Shown piece by piece: positions 22,644 to 30,681 of a stretch of DNA of 64,000 bases. The position numbers and the translations under genes are program-made. The DNA lies in the NCBI RefSeq assembly GCF_041051975.1, contig NZ_CP163435.1:62001-126000 (forward strand), read 5' to 3'. The notes under the pieces were generated by a model. It was not told where the DNA came from. It saw only the letters and a list, made by a program, of their open reading frames with translations, and searched no databases. Positions within the stretch are counted from its first letter, which is position 1. Every line of letters begins with the position of its first letter. This DNA comes from Streptomyces sp. R21. GTDB taxonomy: Bacteria; Actinomycetota; Actinomycetes; Streptomycetales; Streptomycetaceae.

Positions 22644-23974
22644 GCCCGGCCTCCTCCTCCAGTGGCGGTGGTGGTGCGGTACTCCTCGATCCAGTCGGCG
22701 ACGGCGGGAACTCGCCGATGCCGCTGCAGCGCGCCCGCGACGTGGTGCAGCGACTGCAGCAGCCGGTCGGAGCGCACCTCGGGGAGGAACGCCAGGACGC
22801 GGCCCGCGGCTTCGGCGGCTGCCTCGGGCTCGGGCTTGTCCCTCACCGCATGTTGGATGGCGACGTCGGCCGTGTACAGAGCTCGATTCCGGGCGAACGC
22901 CTCGCCGTGCAGCAGCACGGCCTGTTCGGCGCCGGACGCGGCGCGTTCGTGCTGCCCGAGGTCGGCTCGGGCAAGCGATTCGAGCCCGGCGAGCTCACCG
23001 GGGGCGAAGAACTCCAACCATCCAGGGTCGGCGTCGGAGGGGCCCTTGGCGTAGAAGTTGTGCGCTCGGACGATGGCCTTGTCGGTCGCGCTGCGATCGT
23101 CCATCAGCGCCCAGCCGCCGGCCTCGCGCATGTTGAACAGGGCGAGCATCCGCGGGGAGCCGAGCCTGCGGGCGACGGTCTGCGCGCCCTGCGCGGCGGA
23201 GATCGCCTCGCGGGGCCGGCCGGATGCCTTCGCCAGGAGGCTGAGGCAGCCGAAGGCGTGGGCCTCCAGCTCGGGGTCGTCGGCGATCCTCGCCGCGGCG
23301 AGGGCCTCGCCGTACAGGCTGTGGGCGTCTCCGGCCCGGCCGGAGTCGTAGCTGAGCCATCCGGCCGCGATCGACAGGGCGCCGATGGCGGAGCGCAGCC
23401 TCTGCCCGGTCCGCTCGGTGTAGGTGCCCTCCTGGAGCCAGCCGTAGGCGGCGTGCAGGGCCTCGGCAGCGTCCCTGCGTAGTGGCCCCGAGCCGTGGTC
23501 GTGATCGTGCGCGTAGATGGTGCGCACCGCCTTGCTCACGGCCCGTATTTCGGGCGCTCCGATCCGCCCCGTGCCCCGCGGCTGGGCGCCGAGCGGGAAC
23601 CCCAGGACCACACCCGCGCCGTCGAGCAGGAAGGCGCGTCGTTCCACGTCCCTCTCCTCCTCTGGCCCGTACGTTCCGGTGGCTGGCGGTGGTTCGGACC
23701 GTACGGAACTGCGGAGCTGGAAGCCTAAGTCGGCCATGCTCCGCCCGGTCATCTTGGTCAGGATGCGCTGGTAGTTGGCGCGCGGACAAGCGACGTCTCC
23801 GTCTTCCCAGTCCGCGACCAGCCGTGCGGTGCAGCCCGCGGGCTCGCCCATCGCGGCGCCCGTGTCGACGATCTTCTGGGCGAACTCCTGGCGGCTCATC
23901 TGGAATTCGAGTTCGCGCACGGCGCGCAGCACGTCGTTGGGGGGATGGAGCTTGCGCTTGCGGGGGTCGGTCAT
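22640..23974 (-). CDS. XRE-type regulator with TPR-like C-terminal domain
   Basis: The 444-aa protein begins MTDPRKRKLHPPNDVLRAVR with a cro/C1-type helix-turn-helix at about residues 12-70 (MSRQEFAQKIVDTG, LVADWEDGDVACPR). The large helical part resembles the TPR domain of Streptomyces regulators (AAGWLSYDSGRAGDAHSLYG, SLARADLGQHERAASGAEQA). Such proteins often control adjacent genes in response to a small ligand. The ATG at 23974 is preferred over 24058 because the upstream residues are atypical. It heads a two-gene operon with the GNAT gene and is divergent from the gene at 24167. Confidence 0.85.
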   Translation of the reverse strand: MTDPRKRKLHPPNDVLRAVRELEFQMSRQEFAQKIVDTGAAMGEPAGCTARLVADWEDGDVACPRANYQRILTKMTGRSMADLGFQLRSSVRSEPPPATGTYGPEEERDVERRAFLLDGAGVVLGFPLGAQPRGTGRIGAPEIRAVSKAVRTIYAHDHDHGSGPLRRDAAEALHAAYGWLQEGTYTERTGQRLRSAIGALSIAAGWLSYDSGRAGDAHSLYGEALAAARIADDPELEAHAFGCLSLLAKASGRPREAISAAQGAQTVARRLGSPRMLALFNMREAGGWALMDDRSATDKAIVRAHNFYAKGPSDADPGWLEFFAPGELAGLESLARADLGQHERAASGAEQAVLLHGEAFARNRALYTADVAIQHAVRDKPEPEAAAEAAGRVLAFLPEVRSDRLLQSLHHVAGALQRHRRVPAVADWIEEYRTTTATGGGGRA

Positions 23975-24166
23975 ACCGGGCTCCGGTGTCCACGGAAGAG
24001 GGTGCGGTGACCGTACCGCTCCCCTCCGTCTTCTGCCCCTGGCTTGGGCGTATCTCACCCGGCGGGGCCGGACTTACATCCTTCTTTCATCGGCGCAGCG
24101 TCGATCCCGTAGCCGCCCGCCTGCTTGCGTGGACCGTGACGTGACGACCGATCAGAGGAGGGCTCC

Positions 24167-25213
24167 GTGGGCACGGCAGGAGGCAGCGGCGCAGACGCCG
24201 GCAGCGAGCGGCGTCCCACCCGGACCTGGCGGGACGCCGCCCAGGTCACCACTGAGAAGCAGGCACAGTGGCGCCGTGGCCGCAGGCGCACGGACTTCGC
24301 CGCGTGCGGCACGGCGTGGGATGCGGTGTCCATCGCTCCCATGGAGACCGCCTGGAGCGCCCTCGACGCGATGAGGTTGGGGTTGCGCCGCGGCTACCCG
24401 GTGCTCGCCGACCATCTGCGCGAGGTCGCGTACGTGCTGGTGCCGCCCGGGTCCGGCACCGCCTTCGCCGACCTCCCCGGGGTTCGGGTGCTGTCCGCCG
24501 GCGATTTTCTGCTGATGCCGCGAACGCCGGGGGAGAGCACCGCCGTGGCGGACTGGATCAGTGCCCCGCGTGACGATCCGCCGACCCTGGTCTGCGCGGA
24601 CCGGCTCGCTTCCCACCTGAACACCAAGCGACTCGTGCAAGGGATGTTGACCGCTGAGCCACTCAACGCCCCTGCGGGCGCGCTCAACGTCGGCGGCCCT
24701 CATGGAGGGAGTCCCCCCGTGCCCCCCAGAGATTTCGGAGCGGCGGCAGCCGCGCGGCCTCGAGCGGTTTCCCGCCGCGGCGGCGAAGTGATGAACGAGA
24801 GAATCCAGGTTGTCCCATGCCGTGATGACGCACCGCCCCGCACCGAGGACGCATATCGCGTGGGCGTCATGCGCCGGATTGCTGCCGCACGACTCAGGTG
24901 CTGCGGACTCGAGGCGCTGATCAGCGAAGTGATGCTGATCGTCTCGGAACTGCTGACCAACGCGATTCTGCACAGCGGAACCACGGAACTCAGCCTGAAC
25001 ATCACCGCCCACGACGGCTCTCTGCACATCGCAGTCCGCGACGGCATGCCGTGCAGCGCCGAGCCCAAGCACGCTGACACTGATGCCGAGTCAGGTCGGG
25101 GTCTTGCACTCGTCGATGCCCTGGTGCAGGAGTGCGGCGGGGCTTGGGGGCTCAGCGACGCCGGCGCCACGGTCTGGTGCCGTTTAGCGCTGCCGGACGG
25201 GACGCGGTCGTGA
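24167..25213 (+). CDS. Fusion of an unknown N-terminal domain and an anti-sigma-type HATPase
   Basis: The 348-aa frame starts at GTG 24167 behind GAGGAGGGCTCC. Residues 1 to about 165 form a Streptomyces-type unknown domain (WRDAAQVTTEKQAQWRRGRR, LREVAYVLVPPGSGTAFADL). From about residue 215 (MNERIQVVPCRDD) a GHKL ATPase of the RsbW/SpoIIAB kind follows: LIVSELLTNAILHSG is the N-box, HIAVRDG the G1 region and SGRGLALVDAL the G2 region. In many relatives these are separate neighbouring genes, and the low-complexity join (PRDFGAAAAARPRAVSRRGG) suggests a fusion or read-through. Translation from the internal ATG near 24791 is an alternative. It overlaps the next gene as TGATG. Confidence 0.75.
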   Translation: MGTAGGSGADAGSERRPTRTWRDAAQVTTEKQAQWRRGRRRTDFAACGTAWDAVSIAPMETAWSALDAMRLGLRRGYPVLADHLREVAYVLVPPGSGTAFADLPGVRVLSAGDFLLMPRTPGESTAVADWISAPRDDPPTLVCADRLASHLNTKRLVQGMLTAEPLNAPAGALNVGGPHGGSPPVPPRDFGAAAAARPRAVSRRGGEVMNERIQVVPCRDDAPPRTEDAYRVGVMRRIAAARLRCCGLEALISEVMLIVSELLTNAILHSGTTELSLNITAHDGSLHIAVRDGMPCSAEPKHADTDAESGRGLALVDALVQECGGAWGLSDAGATVWCRLALPDGTRS

Positions 25214-25638
25214 TGGCCCCGGCTGCCGTCCCCGACTGGAGGAAACCGGGCGAACCATGGACGCCTCCGATGGACGACCGAGCGCTGAAAGCGGTTCTGG
25301 ACAAGGTCAGGGAGTGGACGCCCTACGACGGCGACGCCCTGCTCGACGACGTAGGCGCCGTGCTGGATTACCAGCTGCCGCCGGAAGAGCTTCACGACGA
25401 ACTCGCCCAGCGTCTCCGCGGCCACCTGATGCAGCTCGTCGACATCGCTGTCGGCGCGAACGCCGACCAGGATGACGAGGCAGCGAACCGACTGATCCAG
25501 CAGGCCCGTGCGGTGCGCTCACAAGAGATGCCAGACGATCACTGGAAGGCCGTCGGACACCTCCGCCGAATGGCCTGGACCGCTAACGAGCTGCTTGAAC
25601 GCCTCGTGGCGACCAAGTGCCTCAGGGCGGCGGCATGA
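25213..25638 (+). CDS. DUF6415-like protein
   Basis: The 141-aa protein starts at the ATG overlapping the upstream stop (TGATG). The segments VLDKVREWTPYDGDALLDDV, LPPEELHDELAQRLRGHLMQ and HLRRMAWTANELLERLVATK match what I recall of DUF6415 proteins of Streptomyces accessory regions. It is all-helical and soluble, of unknown function. It forms a tight operon with the HATPase fusion upstream and the next gene (ATGA overlap at 25635-25638). Confidence 0.7.
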   Translation: MAPAAVPDWRKPGEPWTPPMDDRALKAVLDKVREWTPYDGDALLDDVGAVLDYQLPPEELHDELAQRLRGHLMQLVDIAVGANADQDDEAANRLIQQARAVRSQEMPDDHWKAVGHLRRMAWTANELLERLVATKCLRAAA

Positions 25639-26351
25639 CCCCACGTCCTGTACGCCATCCCGTCATCCGAGAGAAGAGCAGCCGCGTGCGCACCTTGACT
25701 GGGCCGACCCTTGTTCCCTTCATCATCCAGAGACAGGGAGAGGAGGCCGCGCCGGACAACCTGCTCATTCATGCGCCGACTCGGGGCCGGAACACGCTCT
25801 TCTACCGAGATGAGGATCCCCGAGACCGGGACCTTAGGGGTGTGCTGTGGGCTCGGTGCTCGTTCAACCCCGTAGACGAGCGGGGAAGACCGACGGGCGC
25901 TCCTCAGTGGAAGTTGATGCACCCGTACCGGCAGATGATGACGATGCAGGCGCTGCGCTGCCAGGTGTGCGCGGAGCCCGCGAGAACCCGCCTCGGATTC
26001 ATCTTCCTCACCGGCCCCAGGGACGCCGACCCCCATCAGGCGACGATCCTGACGAATCAGCCGCCGGTGTGCGCACAGCATGCCCGGGCTGCCGCCAGGC
26101 TCTGCCCCCATCTTGAGGGGAACCCGATGGTGTTCTTGGCGCGGAGCGCTCCTCTGTATGGCGTGCACGGCACCCTCTATGGATACGGCGAGCACGGAGT
26201 GCAGGTCGTGGCGCAACCCGATGCGCCCCTGCCCTTCGGGCACCCGAACCTGCCCACTCTGCTCGCCTCCCAGCTGGTCCGCCGCCTGAGTTCTTTCAGG
26301 GTCGTCGGCCTCGACGAGCTGATGCTGGAGTTGACCGAGCGCGCCGCATAG
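25635..26351 (+). CDS. Conserved actinobacterial hypothetical protein
   Basis: The 238-aa protein begins at the ATG overlapping the previous stop. It contains RGVLWARCSFNPVDERGRPT, a CQVCAEPA pair of cysteines, VCAQHARAAARLCPHLEGNP with further Cys/His, and a C-terminal LRR-like ASQLVRRLSSFRVVGLDELM. The Cys/His layout could hold a structural zinc. It is the third gene of the run that starts at 24167. I recall similar proteins next to DUF6415 genes in Streptomyces, but no function. Confidence 0.7.
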   Translation: MTPRPVRHPVIREKSSRVRTLTGPTLVPFIIQRQGEEAAPDNLLIHAPTRGRNTLFYRDEDPRDRDLRGVLWARCSFNPVDERGRPTGAPQWKLMHPYRQMMTMQALRCQVCAEPARTRLGFIFLTGPRDADPHQATILTNQPPVCAQHARAAARLCPHLEGNPMVFLARSAPLYGVHGTLYGYGEHGVQVVAQPDAPLPFGHPNLPTLLASQLVRRLSSFRVVGLDELMLELTERAA

Positions 26352-26356
26352 ACGCT

Positions 26357-26613
26357 GTGCGGTGGCCCAGATGCCGTCCGGCCCTGGCCACCGCACAGAT
26401 CAGCCCCCGGCGCGGGGACGACGTCCGGCGTCTCCCCCCGCGCTTCCGGAACGCCTCCGCGCCGGGACCAGCCCGAACAGACCGGGTCTCGCCTCATCGC
26501 GTCTACGTCCTGGGTCTCGATCCACTCGCCCGCAGCGCCACCCGGCCGAGATCGACAGCTACCTCGCCACGCTCCGCCACCGCCTCCTCTTCGGCCGCAC
26601 CCGAACCCAATGA
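26357..26613 (+). pseudogene. Frameshifted remnant of a small Streptomyces gene
   Basis: One frame reads HRVYVLGLDPLARSAT and then loses sense. The neighbouring frame continues with PAEIDSYLATLRHRLLFGRT and a stop at 26613. Joined at about 26540 they give one plausible small protein tail. The single-base shift lies at CACCCGGCCGAG. A start is not clear. Either a real frameshift mutation or a sequence error. Confidence 0.45.
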
Positions 26614-26641
26614 ACCCCAACCACCCCCAGGGGGACCTCCC

Positions 26642-27760
26642 GTGACGACCCACCCCGTCTCACCGAACACCGTCCTCGCCAACGCCCTACACCGTGCCGA
26701 GGACATCCTGACCCCGCGCATCCTGGCCACCCCACCCGAGCGGATCGTGCTGGTCGTCGGCACCCAGATAAACGGCGCCCCGCACATCGGTACCTCGCTC
26801 GTGCAGTCGCTGGCCTTCGCTATGGCCGCTCGCCTGCGCGGCCGCTTCGCACTGCCCGCCGAAGTCCACTTCGGCGCGCTAGACAACTCCCCCTACGACC
26901 TCGCCACGGACCCGGCAACCGGCCACCGCTACCAACGCGCCTATGCCCAAGCCCTGGGCCAGCAGGCTCTCCGCGATCTCGTCAGCGCGCTGTACGAGCC
27001 TCTGTTCACGGAACTGTCCAGGCGTTTGGGCATCCCATACCGCATCACGACCTACAGCCAGCAGCAGGCCAGCGAGCACTTCCGTCGCACCTGGTTACGG
27101 CTCCTGCCGCGCATCGACGCCGCCCGCTGGTGGCTCGCCCCCTCCACCGGCATCCCGCACGTCCGCGTGCCGTGCCCGCACCTCGGCTGCGGCTGGGCCG
27201 AAAAGCACGCAGAGCGAACCCAAGCCCGCCTCACCGGCACAGAAACCGCCACCACCAGCGCCGTCTGCCTCCACCACGGTCCATACGAGGTGACCATCAC
27301 ACCCACCAGTGGCGCCTACCTCGACCTGGCCACCCTGTACCGCAACTTCGTCAAGGAACTGGCCCTTGTCGGCCCCCAACGCGGCACCCTTCACGTCATG
27401 GTCAAGGGCGGCGACTGGGTCTTCGGCTCCCACCTCGTCGACGAGGCCCACCAGGCCGTGGGCCTCACCCGCGCCCAGCTCCCCACCCGCCTGTTCTGCC
27501 CACAGGTCGTCACCGACACCGGCGCAAAGCTGTCCAAGTCGCTGATCCGTGAGGGCCGCGCTCCCCTGCCCACGGGCGCTGCCGAATGGATGCTCGACAC
27601 TCGGAAGTGGCCCGGCACCACCACGCAGTACTCCGACCAACTGTTGGCAATGACCGATACCTTGCTGTCCGACCCCCGCCACTTCTTCCGCTCGTACTCG
27701 GCAGCCGAGATCGGCCGCATGATGACCGCACCAGTCCCCAGGAGCGTCCCCGCCCCATGA
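26642..27760 (+). CDS. Class I aminoacyl-tRNA-synthetase-like protein (lysyl-type catalytic core)
   Basis: The 372-aa protein starts at GTG 26642 behind AGGGGGACCTCCC. It has the HIGH-type motif GAPHIGTSLVQSLAFAMA, a Cys/His cluster that may bind zinc (CPHLGCGWAEKH and CLHHG), and the KMSKS-type motif TDTGAKLSKSLIREG. It resembles the catalytic part of class I lysyl-tRNA synthetase but is far shorter and lacks an anticodon-binding C-terminal domain. Such minimal paralogues may charge a carrier or small molecule rather than tRNA; that is inference. It overlaps the ASCH gene by 4 bp. Confidence 0.75.
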   Translation: MTTHPVSPNTVLANALHRAEDILTPRILATPPERIVLVVGTQINGAPHIGTSLVQSLAFAMAARLRGRFALPAEVHFGALDNSPYDLATDPATGHRYQRAYAQALGQQALRDLVSALYEPLFTELSRRLGIPYRITTYSQQQASEHFRRTWLRLLPRIDAARWWLAPSTGIPHVRVPCPHLGCGWAEKHAERTQARLTGTETATTSAVCLHHGPYEVTITPTSGAYLDLATLYRNFVKELALVGPQRGTLHVMVKGGDWVFGSHLVDEAHQAVGLTRAQLPTRLFCPQVVTDTGAKLSKSLIREGRAPLPTGAAEWMLDTRKWPGTTTQYSDQLLAMTDTLLSDPRHFFRSYSAAEIGRMMTAPVPRSVPAP

Positions 27761-28119
27761 CCGACACCACAGCCCGCATCCGCGAACTGAATCTCTACCG
27801 CCAGTACTTCGACCTCGTCGCCGCGGGCACCAAAACCATCGAGGTGCGGGTGAAATACCCGCACCTAGCCGACCTCACCGTCGGCGACACCATCCGCTTC
27901 CGCGTCAAGGGCACCGACGAGACCTGCGAGGTCAAGGTCAATCGGGTCACCGAATACCCGGACTTCGAGGCCCTGCTCGACGGCGAAGGGCCGACCAACG
28001 TCAACCCCACCGCCACCCGCGAACAGCAACTGACCAACATCCGTGCCATCTACGGCCCTGAGAAGGAAGCTCTCGGCACCCTCGCCATCGAGATCGGGAC
28101 TGTCAAACGAGTGGTGTAA
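27757..28119 (+). CDS. ASCH-domain protein, last residues altered by an IS
   Basis: The 120-aa protein has the ASCH fold signature: LNLYRQYFDLVAAGTKTIEV, RVKYPHLADLTVGDTIRF and CEVKVNRVTEYPDFEALL. ASCH domains resemble PUA domains and bind RNA or modified nucleotides. The ATG overlaps the stop of the synthetase-like gene, which suggests a joint role in RNA or nucleotide chemistry. The last eight codons (after LAIEIG) lie within the left end of the IS256-type element at 28096, so the native C-terminus has been replaced, but the core domain is complete. Confidence 0.85.
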   Translation: MTDTTARIRELNLYRQYFDLVAAGTKTIEVRVKYPHLADLTVGDTIRFRVKGTDETCEVKVNRVTEYPDFEALLDGEGPTNVNPTATREQQLTNIRAIYGPEKEALGTLAIEIGTVKRVV

Positions 28120-29476
28120 CTGGGGGTGGTTGGGGCTACTGGCGGGCTGCTGAGAGGCGGCCGTCGAACGTGATGTCGAAAGCGTTCAGTGCGGTCTTCC
28201 AGCGCATGGTCCAGCGGGCCTGGCCCTTGCCCGTGGGATCGAGGGACATGATCGCCATATAGACGCACTTCAACGCGGCCTGCTCGTTGGGGAAGTGTCC
28301 GCGAGCCTTGACCGCTCGCCGGATCCGAGCGTTGACCGACTCGATCGCGTTAGTGGTGCAGACGATGCGCCGGATCTCGGTGTCGAACCGCAGGAACGGG
28401 GTGAACTCCTCCCAGGCGTTCTCCCACAGCTTCACGATCGCCGGATACTTCCTGCCCCAGGAATCGGCGAACTCCGCGAACCGGTCCAGGGCGGCTTCTT
28501 CGGTCGGCGCCGTGTAGACGGGCTTGAGGAGACGCGCGATCTTGTCCCAGTCCTGGCGGGCGGCATAGCGGAAGGAGTTCCGCAGCAGATGCACGACGCA
28601 GGTCTGCACGATCGTCCTGGGCCAGACCGTCTCCACCGCTTCAGGCAGGCCCTTCAGACCGTCGCAGACCAGCATGAGCATGTCGCTGACGCCGCGGTTC
28701 TTGATCTCGGTGAGGATGTGCATCCAGTGTTTGGCGCCCTCGCCGCCGTCGCCGGCCCACAGGCCCAGGATCTCCCGCCGGCCCTCGGTGGTGACGGCCA
28801 GAGCCACGTAGATGGGCCGGTTGGCGACCGCGCCGTCGCGGATCTTCACGTGGATGGCGTCGATGAAGACCACCGGATAGACGGCGTCGAGGGGGCGGCT
28901 CTGCCATTCGGCCATGCCCTCGAGGACCTGGTCGGTGATGGTCGAAATGGTCTGGCGGGAGACCTCGGCGCCATAGACCTCGGCCAGGTGGGCTTGCACC
29001 TCGCCGGTGGTCAGGCCCTTCGCCGCGAGCGAGATGACCATCTCGTCGACGCCGGTCAGGCGCTTCTGCCGCTTCTTGACGATCTTCGGTTCGAAGGACC
29101 CGTCCCGGTCGCGCGGCACCGTTATCTCCACCGGGCCGACGTCGGTCAGCACGGTCTTGGAGCGTTTGCCGTTGCGGGAGTTGCCGCCGTTCTTGCCGGC
29201 CGGGTCGTGCTTGTCATAGCCGAGATGGTCCGTGATCTCGCCTTCCAGGGCGGACTCCAGCAACCGCTTGGTCAACTGCTGCAGCAGCCCGCCTTCACCG
29301 GTCAGCTGCAGCCCCTCCGCCTGGGCCCGGTGCACCAGCTCGTCGATCAACTGGTCGTCAACGGCCTTCGCCGACAACGCACTTGCGGACTCGGCACCCT
29401 CGGACTCGGACACGTTCTCACTGGTCATCGATGCATCTTCCATGATCGGGAGTTACACCGAACGTCTTACAGTCCC
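28096..29476 (-). mobile_element. IS256 (mutator-type) insertion sequence, 1381 bp
   Basis: Imperfect 26-bp inverted ends start GGGACTGT and finish GGTGTAACT; the left is 28096-28121 and the right 29451-29476, matching at 20 of 26. The transposase fills the interior. No 8-9-bp duplication is seen at the flanks (left ATCGAGATC, right GGCTCGCCC), so one flank may have been rearranged after insertion. Confidence 0.88.
28136..29428 (-). CDS. IS256-family transposase
   Basis: The 430-aa DDE transposase of the mutator type contains DDQLIDELVHRAQAEGLQLT, the NGKRSKTVLTDVGPVEI region, the first catalytic Asp in VVFIDAIHVKIRDG, the second in LMLVCDGLKGLPEA followed by TCVVHLLRNSFRYA, and the catalytic Glu in CTTNAIESVNARIRRAVKARG. 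Length and motifs are complete, so it is probably active. An upstream in-frame ATG at 29443 is also possible. Confidence 0.95.
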   Translation of the reverse strand: MTSENVSESEGAESASALSAKAVDDQLIDELVHRAQAEGLQLTGEGGLLQQLTKRLLESALEGEITDHLGYDKHDPAGKNGGNSRNGKRSKTVLTDVGPVEITVPRDRDGSFEPKIVKKRQKRLTGVDEMVISLAAKGLTTGEVQAHLAEVYGAEVSRQTISTITDQVLEGMAEWQSRPLDAVYPVVFIDAIHVKIRDGAVANRPIYVALAVTTEGRREILGLWAGDGGEGAKHWMHILTEIKNRGVSDMLMLVCDGLKGLPEAVETVWPRTIVQTCVVHLLRNSFRYAARQDWDKIARLLKPVYTAPTEEAALDRFAEFADSWGRKYPAIVKLWENAWEEFTPFLRFDTEIRRIVCTTNAIESVNARIRRAVKARGHFPNEQAALKCVYMAIMSLDPTGKGQARWTMRWKTALNAFDITFDGRLSAARQ

Positions 29477-29556
29477 GGCTCGCCCGACTCCTGCCCACGA
29501 ACCCCGCCGCATAGGTGAAGTCGACGAGTTTCGGTCGTACGCTTCAGCCTCGGCTA

Positions 29557-30681
29557 AGAGGTCGTTTTCCTCTGCGGTGTGGGGATGACTACATGTTTAT
29601 GCAGGGCGATGGTCTGGTGCTGGTGGGGCTGATGGGCCGACTGCGGTTTTCGAATCGGATGATGTGGCGTCCGGGACGGGATCCGTCTTATGCCTGTCTC
29701 GTTCCAAGACGTCCGGGTCTGTTCCGTGCTTCCGCGGGGCCGGGTGCGCGCCTGGGCGCACGCCCCCGTTCGGCGGTACGCCGACGTCATGACGGAACGT
29801 CGTGCGTATCCGAGTGATCTGTCCGATGCCCGCTGGGAGTTGATCGAGCCGGTGCTGGCCGCCTGGCGGTTCGAGCGCCGCGGCCGGGCGCTGGACTTCG
29901 GCCGGCCGCCCCGCCACGACCTGCGCGAGATCATGAACGCGATCCTTTACGTGGATCGCACCGGCTGCCAGTGGGCCTACCTCCCGCACGACTTCCCACC
30001 CTGGCAGTCGGTCTACGGCTACTTCGCGCACTGGCAAAGGGACGGCATCTTCGCCCACCTCAACGGCCTGCTGCGGGAGTTGGTGCGAGCGCAGGAGGGC
30101 AAGGATCGGCACCCGTCGGCCTGCGTGATCGACGCCCAGAGCATCAAGACTTCCACCTCGGTGCCCGCCCGCACGCAGGGCATCGACGCGGGCAAGAAGA
30201 TCGTCGGCCGCAAGCGCAGCATCATCACCGACACCCTCGGCCTGGTGCTGGCGGTGCTGGTCACCGCGGCCGGTGTCCAGGACTCCACCGCCGGCCGCAC
30301 CCTGCTGGAGCAGGCCGCCGCCGACCACCCCGGCCTGCGCAAGGTCTGGGTCGACGGCGGCTACCGCAAACACTTCATCGAGCACGCCGCCACCCTCGGT
30401 ATCGACCTCGAAATCGCCCAACGCACCCCCGGGACCAGGGGATTCACCCCGATCCCGAAACGCTGGACGGTGGAACGGACCTACGGCTGGCTGATGCTGC
30501 ACCGCCGCCTGGCCCGCGACTACGAAACCCACCCGCACCGCTCCGAAGCCATGATCCACCTCGCCATGACCGACCTCATGGCCCGCCGCCTCACCGGCGA
30601 GAACACCATCTCCTGGCACGACCCGACACCACGCCAGCAAAGCCGCATTCAGGGATGAAACAACAGGATGAAACGACCTCT
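29557..30681 (+). mobile_element. IS5-family insertion sequence, 1125 bp
   Basis: The ends AGAGGTCGTTTT (29557) and, inverted, AAACGACCTCT (ending 30681) are flanked by TA on both sides, consistent with insertion into CTAG. The right end lies exactly at the stop codon of the caspase-fold gene at 30681-32120; the original stop (TAG) is replaced by TAA. An orphan copy of the same end is at 40717-40732. Confidence 0.88.
29789..30658 (+). CDS. IS5-family transposase
   Basis: The 289-aa protein starts MTERRAYPSDLSDARWELIE. It carries NAILYVDRTGCQWAYLPHDF with WQSVYGYF, the first DDE residue in CVIDAQSIKTS, the second in KVWVDGGYRKHF, and the Glu in WTVERTYGWLMLHRRLARDY. It is one uninterrupted frame and appears functional. 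The longer frame from 29690 is not preferred because MTERR is the family start. Confidence 0.93.
   Translation: MTERRAYPSDLSDARWELIEPVLAAWRFERRGRALDFGRPPRHDLREIMNAILYVDRTGCQWAYLPHDFPPWQSVYGYFAHWQRDGIFAHLNGLLRELVRAQEGKDRHPSACVIDAQSIKTSTSVPARTQGIDAGKKIVGRKRSIITDTLGLVLAVLVTAAGVQDSTAGRTLLEQAAADHPGLRKVWVDGGYRKHFIEHAATLGIDLEIAQRTPGTRGFTPIPKRWTVERTYGWLMLHRRLARDYETHPHRSEAMIHLAMTDLMARRLTGENTISWHDPTPRQQSRIQG

Noticed and set aside
28087..29485. Target-site duplication for the IS256-type element
   Set aside because: The nine bases on the two sides (ATCGAGATC, GGCTCGCCC) do not match, so none is claimed.
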